Below are positions 1 to 5,953 of a stretch of DNA of 23,399 bases, piece after piece. Position 1 is the stretch's first letter. Every line of letters begins with the position of its first letter. The notes below the pieces were generated by a model. It did not search any database. It saw only the letters and a list, made by a program, of their open reading frames with translations, and was not told the DNA's origin. The translations under genes were made by a program, and so were the position numbers. The stretch covers positions 153,598 through 176,996 of IMG/VR virus record IMGVR_UViG_3300043313_001192. The stretch is one strand, 5' to 3'. The stretch comes from a virus.

Positions 1-265
1 GGCCGCTGCACTGGGTGGTCTCCAGGGGCACCTCCGCGGTGCCGAGGAACATCTGCTGGATCGCCAGCACCATCTGTTCGCAGTCGTGCGCGGTTGAGCC
101 AGTGGTCCAGTAGCGACGCGCCGGGAGCGGTACGTTGACCTTGGTCTCGTAGTGCTCGACGATGTCGCGCATCGCTTGATCGACGAACACCGGGATCCGG
201 AAGTCCGCTGCTTCGGGAGGCCACTCAGGGCGCCAGTCGGGAGGCGGCTCTTCAATGATGGTCAT
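1..265 (-). CDS. Neck or tail-completion type protein, 5' part only
   Basis: 88 codons are visible before the window ends. The ATG at 265 has GGAG seven bases upstream (TGGAGTGAGCCC). The N-terminus is Pro/Glu/Trp-rich (IIEEPPPDWRPEWPP), followed by a helix (FVDQAMRDIVEHYETKV) and the segment LPARRYWTTGSTAHDCEQM, then VLAIQQMFLGTAEVPLETTQC. The pattern L-P-x-R-x-Y-x-T-x-G-x-x-x-x-D-C-E-Q is one I recognise from actinophage genes downstream of the head-to-tail adaptor, usually left as hypothetical or given as a tail terminator or completion protein. Its place fits that series. The C-terminal part and any cysteine pairing are outside the window. Confidence 0.65.
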   Translation of the reverse strand, partial: MTIIEEPPPDWRPEWPPEAADFRIPVFVDQAMRDIVEHYETKVNVPLPARRYWTTGSTAHDCEQMVLAIQQMFLGTAEVPLETTQCSG

Positions 266-269
266 GGGC

Positions 270-704
270 TCACTCCAGGACCTTCTTCAGCTCGCCAGTC
301 AGCCCGTGGCGCGGCCGGTCATCGGCCTGTTCCTTGTCCAGGGCAGCCTGGGCGCGCTTCTTGTCACCGCCGACCCAGCGCAGGATCTCAGCAGTCGTCC
401 CGTCCGGTACGGGCTCGGCGTCATCGGAGGAATCGTCGTCCTCGTCCTCGTCTCCGTCCGAGGTCTGCTGCTCGTCGGAAGTCTGCTCGTTGGTCTGCGC
501 CGGAGGCTGCCCGGACTCCTGCCCCGACTGCTGAGCACTGGTCTGCTGCCTCGCTGCCTGCTCTGAGGACTGATCCTTGGCCGACTTGTGCTGGGTCTGG
601 CTGTCCTTGGCGTGTACGACCTCCACGTCGTCTCCTTCCGTGGTCTCCTGCGTGCTCTCCTGCTTGCTCTTCTTGCCCTTCTTGTCCTTGTTCCTGAAGC
701 TCAT
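270..704 (-). CDS. Disordered phage protein with conserved C-terminal helical motif (144 aa)
   Basis: The start is ATG 704, where GGAGAG lies upstream at good spacing. A longer in-frame reading from 806 would run into the adaptor gene and is rejected. Residues 1-15 are Lys-rich (MSFRNKDKKGKKSK), 35-80 are Gln/Ser/Thr/Ala-rich, and 82-97 are almost entirely acidic (GDEDEDDDSSDDAEP). Only the last about 45 residues look folded: VPDGTTAEILRWVGGDKKRAQAALDKEQ. This motif (P-D-G-T-x-x-E-[IV]-L-x-W-V-G-x-D) recurs at the C-terminus of small proteins between head and tail genes in actinophages. The exact role is unknown to me. It ends 4 bp before the next start, so the two are probably coupled. It is possibly a neck or capsid-associated factor. 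Confidence 0.7.
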   Translation of the reverse strand: MSFRNKDKKGKKSKQESTQETTEGDDVEVVHAKDSQTQHKSAKDQSSEQAARQQTSAQQSGQESGQPPAQTNEQTSDEQQTSDGDEDEDDDSSDDAEPVPDGTTAEILRWVGGDKKRAQAALDKEQADDRPRHGLTGELKKVLE

Positions 705-741
705 GGTGCTCTCCGTTCGAGTAGGTGGCTGGTCCTGGACT

Positions 742-1509
742 TCATCCGCGTCGTGTGCGCGCACGAGGGATGTCTGGGCTGAACACGCGCGGTCGCAACC
801 GGGCACCGTCCGGGTTGACCGCAGCCAGGAACAGGTCGACCTGGTAGATCCCGGTGCGTCCCTTGTCCAGGAACTCCTGCGGGTCCAGCAACGTCCAGGA
901 CACGCCCTGGCGGGAGACCTGGGTGACCCGCTGGGGCAGCTCGCACTCCTCGCTGTCGGTCATCGCCAAGACGTACTGGTCGGCCAGTGCCTTGGCCGCC
1001 ATCTGGCCCATCACCGGCGCAGCCGTTCCGTAGCGGTAGGTCACCTCGACGTCGTCGCAGGTGTTCCAGCACTCGTTCGGCGAGGCGATGAAGCTGGTGT
1101 CGTAGATGGCGTACGCGTCCGATCCCAGCTCACCGCCACCAACCTTGACCGAGGTCACCTCCAGCACCGGGGCACCGCGCAGCCGCAGCAGGTGGGTGCA
1201 GCCGCAGGTGCTGCACATTCCCCCGATCCGGTTGGTGATCACCCCGTGGCGCAGTTCGGGATACATGATCGAGTAGCCGCTGGGGCCGGGCAGCGGTGGG
1301 CGCTGGTGCGGACCGTAGTAGCTGCTCAGCCCGATCTGGTCGAGGCCGACTTGGCAGTACTCCTCGGTGGTGGTGCGCACGCCGCCGTACTTCCGGCCGG
1401 ACAGGTGAAAGAGCACGAACGACGCTGCGTCGATCGCGTCCTGGGCGAGGATGGGGTCGAGCGTGGCGCCATCATGCAGCTGATCAGTGGTGATCCACGC
1501 GGCGACCAT
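742..1509 (-). CDS. Head-to-tail adaptor (neck) protein (255 aa)
   Basis: This protein would attach below the portal to form the neck that receives the tail. The C-terminal third is the diagnostic part in actinophage adaptors: VTYRYGTAAPVMGQMAAKALADQYV, a CELPQRVTQVSRQGVSW strand, LLDPQEFLDKGRTGIYQVDLFL and VNPDGARLRPRVFSPDIPRA (in pieces). The N-terminus is a helix bundle (DQLHDGATLDPILAQDAIDAASFVLFHLSGR). The central domain carries C99-x2-C102-G-C104-T-H106, which could bind metal or form disulfides, and C147, C151 and C189 follow. The start is ATG 1509 with GGAGAGG upstream. A GC hairpin lies in the gap before it. It is followed 37 bp later by the 144-aa gene. The identity is by family resemblance. 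Confidence 0.82.
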   Translation of the reverse strand: MVAAWITTDQLHDGATLDPILAQDAIDAASFVLFHLSGRKYGGVRTTTEEYCQVGLDQIGLSSYYGPHQRPPLPGPSGYSIMYPELRHGVITNRIGGMCSTCGCTHLLRLRGAPVLEVTSVKVGGGELGSDAYAIYDTSFIASPNECWNTCDDVEVTYRYGTAAPVMGQMAAKALADQYVLAMTDSEECELPQRVTQVSRQGVSWTLLDPQEFLDKGRTGIYQVDLFLAAVNPDGARLRPRVFSPDIPRARTRRG

Positions 1510-1532
1510 GCTCTCATCCTCTCCCTTGACCT

Positions 1533-1567
1533 CGTGGGGCGGCGGCTACGCTCACGCCGCCCCCACG
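1533..1567 (-). terminator. Intergenic G/C hairpin, possible terminator or processing site
   Basis: In the 71-bp gap before the adaptor gene, arms of 12 and 13 nt (1533-1544 and 1555-1567, CGTGGGGCGGCG against CGCCGCCCCCACG) pair with one bulged base around a 10-nt loop. No U-tract follows on the transcribed strand, so intrinsic termination is uncertain. An attenuator or mRNA processing element that adjusts expression of the downstream neck genes is an alternative. Confidence 0.4.
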
Positions 1568-1580
1568 AAGTTGACGAGGA

Positions 1581-2336
1581 CTACGGCGTCGTGTCCTCGG
1601 CGATGATGTCGTCCGAGTCACCTGCCGCGTCGGAGAAGGGCACCGCCGTCGGAGTTCCGGTGGTCCAGTTCCACATGCCGCGCGCCACGTCGGGGAACCC
1701 ATCGGTGCGTGCGTACATGTAGGGACGGTCGGTGACCGAAGGCCACGACCACTGGGTGTTCGGCGTGGTGGAACCAGACGTGTCCGGCCCTTCGCCGAAC
1801 GCAGCGTTGCCGACGCCGAATCCCTCGTAGGTGTTGGCCAGCAGCCCGTTCTCGATCACCCGGTCACCACTGAGGCGGGTCTTCACGTAGGGGAAGACCC
1901 AGTGGAAGTACGGGTTCGGGTTGGCGGGCTTGCCTGCCACGATCGCCCGGCTCCAGACCTCGACGGCAACACCGTCACCGGACGGGTCCTCACCGACCTG
2001 GGCCGAGGCCCAGCCGAGTGGCTCCGTGTTCGGTGCGGTACCCCCGGCGAGCACTACACCACCGGAGAGCATCTGGGACAGGATGGGGTCGGGGTCACAG
2101 ACCGCGACCTCCATCGTGACGCGCTTCAGGGTGTCGGGTGCCTTGAAGGTGACGCAGACGGTGCCGTCTGCGTTCTTCTCGGTGATCTCGTCGCCCTCTT
2201 CGTACTCAGGGGTGAACGAGACGCGGATGAACGACTTCGAGGTGTAGGACTCAGCTGCTACGAGTCCGCCCGTGTTGTTCAGCTTGGTAACGCGAATGGC
2301 CACACCCTGCACTGATGCGGCGTAGTCCTCTGCCAT
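1581..2336 (-). CDS. Tail-tube-like (putative major tail) protein (251 aa)
   Basis: The sequence follows the pattern of actinophage major tail proteins: an opening IRVTKLNNTGGLV strand, SFIRVSFTPEYEEGDEI, a KNADGTVCVTFKAPDTLKRV segment, a VCDPDPILSQMLSGG helix, a GVAVEVWSRA strand, YFHWVFPYVKTRLSGD and an IENGLLANTYEGFGVGNAAFGEGP stretch in pieces. These are beta-rich tube proteins that polymerise into the inner tail tube. The C-terminal 60 residues are acidic and Thr/Pro/Ser-rich. GAGGAG precedes the ATG by seven bases. The gene lies 15 bp after the neighbouring virion gene. It is odd for a tail tube gene to lie between the capsid and the head-to-tail adaptor, so a head-associated relative with a similar fold is the main alternative. 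No membrane or signal segment is visible. Confidence 0.7.
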   Translation of the reverse strand: MAEDYAASVQGVAIRVTKLNNTGGLVAAESYTSKSFIRVSFTPEYEEGDEITEKNADGTVCVTFKAPDTLKRVTMEVAVCDPDPILSQMLSGGVVLAGGTAPNTEPLGWASAQVGEDPSGDGVAVEVWSRAIVAGKPANPNPYFHWVFPYVKTRLSGDRVIENGLLANTYEGFGVGNAAFGEGPDTSGSTTPNTQWSWPSVTDRPYMYARTDGFPDVARGMWNWTTGTPTAVPFSDAAGDSDDIIAEDTTP

Positions 2337-2351
2337 TTTCTAGCTCCTCAG

Positions 2352-3221
2352 CTATGTCAGTGAGACCGTGGCTCCGACGTGGCAACAGCCGTCGAACGTG
2401 ACTGCCACCAGTCGCTCGGCTCGCAGGTGGAACTCGTTGCGTTGGACGTTGGCCATCTGGGCAAGTTCGTCGGTGATCATCGACGTCGGACCGAGATGCA
2501 CCACCACCGGACCAGTGCCGTAGATCGCCGACTCGGTGGGGTCACTCGACTGCCCCGCATAACCCGCACCGACCACGACGCGCGAGCCTGCGAACGTCCA
2601 CAGCTCGCCGTTGACGTCTTGCAGGCTGGAGTCGAGCAGAGACGCCACCGCGGGTGCGATGTGGATCGTCCCCTGGACGCCCGGCAGACAAGCCGCCATC
2701 GCGTCTTCGACCATCCCCAGTGCCGCCTTGGCAGGCACACCCTGGTTGCCCGTCACCATTTCGGCGTCTCGGTTCAGTGCCTTGGAATCCTGGTTCGAGC
2801 CGCCGACCCACAGCTCCCGCTCGGCACCCTTGATGGAGAGGAACTCCAGGACGTCGAGCAGGTGCTGCTTGGACTCTGGCCGCTTGGCGTGCAGCGTGTT
2901 CGTGCACGTGTCTTCGGCCTGCACCAGGAATGGGTAGACCTGCTCCCAGCGGTCGGCCATATCCTCCTGGCCGTCAGTCAGCTCGGTGACGCCCTGCTGG
3001 GCGTCGGAGTCGACTGGTGCTGGAGGCTGCCCGTTGGCGTTGGCCACGATCCCGCACCACACCCAGGTCTCACCCCGGATGCCACACAGCCCGTTCTCCT
3101 GCTCGAACCCGGCACCCCAGGTCTGCTCGTTCTCGCCGTGCCGGATGACCGTGGCCCCAGCCTCCAAGCCGTAGCGAGGCGCGACGAGATCCACTGCGGG
3201 CATTACTCCGGTGAACGCCAT
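2352..3221 (-). CDS. Conserved actinophage virion protein next to capsid gene (289 aa)
   Basis: I recognise the type from actinophage head modules but no precise function. The N-terminus contains APRYGLEAGATVIRH and two Trp/Cys-rich strands (NGLCGIRGETWVWCGIV). The middle is helical, with MADRWEQVYPFLVQAEDTC and a segment rich in helix formers (KQHLLDVLEFLSIKGAERELW). The last third carries the most conserved part: GTIHIAPAVASLL, SRVVVGAGYAG, and AIYGTGPVVVHLG. Related proteins sit directly after major capsid genes and are probably structural (head decoration, minor capsid or head-completion). ATG 3221 is preferred over the GTG at 3224 because GGGAGG lies four bases before the ATG and only one before the GTG. 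It begins 50 bp after the capsid stop. Assignment to head rather than tail is by position. Confidence 0.75.
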   Translation of the reverse strand: MAFTGVMPAVDLVAPRYGLEAGATVIRHGENEQTWGAGFEQENGLCGIRGETWVWCGIVANANGQPPAPVDSDAQQGVTELTDGQEDMADRWEQVYPFLVQAEDTCTNTLHAKRPESKQHLLDVLEFLSIKGAERELWVGGSNQDSKALNRDAEMVTGNQGVPAKAALGMVEDAMAACLPGVQGTIHIAPAVASLLDSSLQDVNGELWTFAGSRVVVGAGYAGQSSDPTESAIYGTGPVVVHLGPTSMITDELAQMANVQRNEFHLRAERLVAVTFDGCCHVGATVSLT

Positions 3222-3271
3222 CACGCCTCCCTTCGACTTCCTCGACTTGTCACGTCAGCTCGCAGCGCGGG

Positions 3272-5320
3272 CTACGGCGTGACCTCGGTCAGGTCGGACG
3301 CCGATCCGGTCGGGACCAGGTTGGAGGTGATGTGCACCGACTCCCCGCCGACGTGCGCGAGGTTGTAGAACGACTCGGTGAACTCGCAGTAGGTGTTGTT
3401 CGCGACGTGAGCGCTGTCGCGAATGACACCGAGATCGAGCGTGCCGCCGTCCAGCACCAGCCAGGTGCCCTCGGCGAACATGTCCCACTCGACCGTCTCG
3501 GGGAACCCGGTCGTGGTCTCCAGGACCCAGTCGTTGCCTGCGCCTCCGGCGTTGCTGTCCTCCCAGTCAGGGAAGGGCGAGCCCCACGCGGCCTCCATCG
3601 ACCAGGTGATGTTGATGTTGCGCGCGCTGAACCACTGGTTCAGTCGCGCGTCGGTCAGCGCCATCACCTCGTTGAGTCCGTCGCCAGGCATCTGGTAGGA
3701 GATGTCGGCGCGGATCAGGTCGTGGATCCAGTACGGCATGACCACGCGGAAGGACTGCGTGGGCGAGATCCGGTTGCGGTACCGCAGCACCGACGCGACC
3801 TTGTCGACCTGGCCGAGGATCTCCCGAGCAGCGCCGAGCGTCTGGTTGGCGGTGACCGTCTGGGTCGCGCCCGCCTTCAGCTTGGACAGGAAGAACTGCT
3901 CGGTGGACCGGGCGTGCTGCACCAGGGCCAGCTCGTTGTGCGCCTTGACCAGCTCGGGGAAGACCCGGCCGGTGAGGTTGTCGAAGCACAGGCAGACCGA
4001 GACCGCTTCGAGCACGGCCTCCTCGAACGGCAGGCACTGGACCGGGAGACAGGGCTTCTCGCCTCGCGGGTTGGAGCCGTCCAGGTCGGTGACGTTGCTG
4101 GCCGGGTCACCCAGGGGGTCCCAGACACCGATGGCGCCGTCGTAGTCGGCCTCGGGAAGCAGCGGGCTCGGGTAGAACCGGATGCCACCTCGGTCGGCGG
4201 TGAACCGGGGGAGAGAGTCCTGCACCGGGGTGTCGGTGGAACCGATGCCGTCGATGTCGTAGCGGATCTCCAGCGGGATGCAGGCCCCAGCGGCGGCCGT
4301 GATGGCCTCGATACCGGCGACCTTCTGGATCTTGTCCCAGTTGCCTTCGGTGTCGCCGGGGTTGAGTACCCGGTCCTCGGGGTAGCTCGCCGTGAGCGTC
4401 GCAACGGTGTACTGCTGACCGTTGGGAGACGAGACACGGGAGAGGTTCTGCAGACGCTTCATGAAAGCGTTGGTGACCTGCGAAGAGCTGGTCAGCTCGG
4501 TACCGGCACTGATGCCGGGGATGTCAGCCCCTGCCGTGATGGCCACGCTCGCGTGTTCGCGCGGAACAGGCCGGTTCTCGGCGGGCGGCGTGACGACCAC
4601 GTCGGATGCGGAGGCTGCCACTGGGATCTCCTCGGGTAGGGCAGGTGGGTTGGTGGACTCTGCTGCGGGCTCGGCGGGCACCTCGGCCGGAGGTGCTTCC
4701 GTGCTCACTTCGGCCGTGACCTCGTTGCTCGGAGGGTCAGGCACGTTCTCGGGGCCGGTCGGCTCGTTCTCTGGCGTCGACGGCTCGTTGTCGGGCGTCG
4801 GGTCAGATGCGGGCGCGGGCGTGGGAGTCGAGTCCTCGACCTCGGCGAAGGTTCCAGCCGGTACGGCCTTCTTCTTCTTCTCCTCCTCGGTCTCCTCCGG
4901 AGCCTCGCCCGCGGGATCGGGATCGGGGGTAGGTGGAGCGCCCTCGGGGGGCGGGACGTCCGTGGGTGCCTCGGCCGGAACATCGGAGGGATCCGCGGTC
5001 GGCTCGGCGTCGACGGGGGCGCTGTCATCGGCAGGCGGGTTCTCCCCGTCGGCGGGGTCCTCGTCCTGCTTGGGCTTGACGCGGGAGGCGGCCTCGGCGG
5101 CACGCTGCTCCAGGTCCTTCGCTGCGGCGACCCTGTTGTGCTGCTCGCCTCGTACTGCGTCGAGGGCGTCAGCCAGAGCCGTCATGGAATCGACTACCTG
5201 AGCCGTTGGCTCCTGCTTCTCGACCGTCTCGAACTCGGAGATGATCTTGCTTTCCAGATCGGAAAGCTGTCCCTCGTCGAGGTCGGAGAGCCGGTCGAGC
5301 ATCTCCTTGATGCCATCCAC
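3272..5320 (-). CDS. Major capsid protein, HK97-like, with long scaffold-like N-terminal extension (682 aa)
   Basis: This is the shell subunit of the icosahedral head. The C-terminal part from about residue 260 (HASVAITAGADIPGISAGTEL) resembles actinophage HK97-fold capsid proteins. It includes the KPCLPVQC segment, the VFPELVKAHNELALVQHA helix, RVVMPYWIHDLIRAD, and a TYCEFTESFYN strand near the end. Residues about 1-80 are predicted coiled coil (delta-domain or internal scaffold type). Residues about 82-250 are low complexity, rich in Pro, Glu, Asp and Ala, with degenerate NEP/TPENEP units. Cleavage by the upstream protease near the end of this linker is expected from the family; the exact site is not visible. 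The start is GTG at 5320 with GGAG six bases upstream. An ATG at 5302 lacks a site. A small hairpin overlaps the ribosome binding site. The core has seven Cys, more than typical for a capsid. Confidence 0.88.
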   Translation of the reverse strand: MDGIKEMLDRLSDLDEGQLSDLESKIISEFETVEKQEPTAQVVDSMTALADALDAVRGEQHNRVAAAKDLEQRAAEAASRVKPKQDEDPADGENPPADDSAPVDAEPTADPSDVPAEAPTDVPPPEGAPPTPDPDPAGEAPEETEEEKKKKAVPAGTFAEVEDSTPTPAPASDPTPDNEPSTPENEPTGPENVPDPPSNEVTAEVSTEAPPAEVPAEPAAESTNPPALPEEIPVAASASDVVVTPPAENRPVPREHASVAITAGADIPGISAGTELTSSSQVTNAFMKRLQNLSRVSSPNGQQYTVATLTASYPEDRVLNPGDTEGNWDKIQKVAGIEAITAAAGACIPLEIRYDIDGIGSTDTPVQDSLPRFTADRGGIRFYPSPLLPEADYDGAIGVWDPLGDPASNVTDLDGSNPRGEKPCLPVQCLPFEEAVLEAVSVCLCFDNLTGRVFPELVKAHNELALVQHARSTEQFFLSKLKAGATQTVTANQTLGAAREILGQVDKVASVLRYRNRISPTQSFRVVMPYWIHDLIRADISYQMPGDGLNEVMALTDARLNQWFSARNINITWSMEAAWGSPFPDWEDSNAGGAGNDWVLETTTGFPETVEWDMFAEGTWLVLDGGTLDLGVIRDSAHVANNTYCEFTESFYNLAHVGGESVHITSNLVPTGSASDLTEVTP

Positions 5321-5322
5321 TG

Positions 5323-5338
5323 CTGACTCCAGGGTCAG
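5323..5338 (-). promoter_or_regulatory. Small hairpin over the capsid gene ribosome binding site
   Basis: On the transcript CTGAC and GTCAG pair as a 5-bp stem around the loop CCTGGA, so the GGA of the Shine-Dalgarno lies in the loop and its last G in the stem, just before the GTG start. The structure is seen in the sequence. A regulatory effect is inferred and may be weak given the short stem. Confidence 0.35.
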
Positions 5339-5408
5339 ATGGGGACTCTCATGACGGTCGTGCGACGTGGGCTCTCAACCGGCCCCAGTGGGTGTTGGGA
5401 CTGTACCA

Positions 5409-5573
5409 CTAAACACCGGGCGTGCCGCTGGGTGGCGGAGACTCCTGTGCAGCAGGGGGATTCGGCTGAACGGTGCCCATGTTCCGCAGTCCACGCATCC
5501 TGATCCAGGCGATCGAGATGGTGGAGATGGTCGTGATCGCCAGGATCAGCACTTCTCTGGTGTTGTCGTCCAT
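5409..5573 (-). CDS. Single-TM small protein (54 aa)
   Basis: The ATG at 5573 overlaps the stop of the four-helix membrane protein by one base (TGATG). The sequence starts MDDNTREVLILAITTIST, continues through ISIAWIRMRGLRNMG, and ends in a Pro-rich tail (QPNPPAAQESPPPSGTPGV, TAG stop). One hydrophobic helix (about residues 7-24) with an acidic N-terminus and basic residues after it predicts an N-out, C-in single-span protein. AAGGAG lies 11 nt upstream inside the preceding gene, somewhat far, so translation probably relies on coupling. Function is unknown. The tight pairing suggests that it acts with the preceding membrane protein. Confidence 0.65.
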   Translation of the reverse strand: MDDNTREVLILAITTISTISIAWIRMRGLRNMGTVQPNPPAAQESPPPSGTPGV

Positions 5574-5932
5574 CAGCGTCGCCGCTCCTTGGTCTGGTCC
5601 TGGACCAGGAACGCGCCGTAGCCGGTGAACATCCCGGCCAGCAGGAACAGCGCGATCCCCGCGCGTCGAGTCGGATCGTCGGCGGTGTCGACCAGGTAGA
5701 ACAGCAGCGTCGTGAACCCGGCCCAGCCGACGAGCAGGAAGGCGAACTCCTCACCAGGAACCTTCACGCTCGGCACGCTGTAGATGATCAGGCCGAGTAT
5801 CGCGAGGCCCGCGACAACCACCACGAACCACTCGCCCCATTGGATGGTGTCAGTCGGGTACACGGCGAAGAAGATGATCCCGACGCAGTAGAGGAAGGAC
5901 GCAACCGTCAGCACCGTCCGCCACCTGGTCAT
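5573..5932 (-). CDS. Small membrane protein with four predicted TM segments (119 aa)
   Basis: Four hydrophobic stretches fit transmembrane helices: about residues 7-26 (VLTVASFLYCVGIIFFAVY), 35-53 (WFVVVVAGLAILGLIIYSV), 63-81 (FAFLLVGWAGFTTLLFYLV) and 90-109 (AGIALFLLAGMFTGYGAFLV). Short loops separate them and the C-terminus is basic (KERRR). The ATG has GGGGAGCAGGC directly upstream. The gene starts 21 bp after the protease stop, and its stop shares one base with the next start (TGATG), so the two membrane proteins are probably coupled. There is no lysis gene nearby, so holin is only one possibility. A membrane-bound assembly or virion component, or a superinfection factor, is equally open. 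Charge distribution does not fix topology firmly. Confidence 0.75.
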   Translation of the reverse strand: MTRWRTVLTVASFLYCVGIIFFAVYPTDTIQWGEWFVVVVAGLAILGLIIYSVPSVKVPGEEFAFLLVGWAGFTTLLFYLVDTADDPTRRAGIALFLLAGMFTGYGAFLVQDQTKERRR

Positions 5933-5953
5933 GCCTGCTCCCCTACCCGTCGA

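Noticed and set aside
705-806. Upstream extension of the 144-aa gene
   Set aside because: It would overlap the end of the adaptor gene, and the ATG at 704 has a good GGAG site.
5321-5408. Promoter before the capsid gene
   Set aside because: No convincing -35/-10 pair was found in this gap. Only hairpin-forming sequence is seen.
5335-5754. 139-codon minus-strand open frame between protease and capsid genes
   Set aside because: It overlaps the two membrane protein genes in another frame and has a Ser/Arg/Cys-rich composition typical of a shadow.
5573-5932. Firm holin call for the four-TM protein
   Set aside because: No endolysin or lysis gene is nearby and four TM segments alone are not diagnostic.
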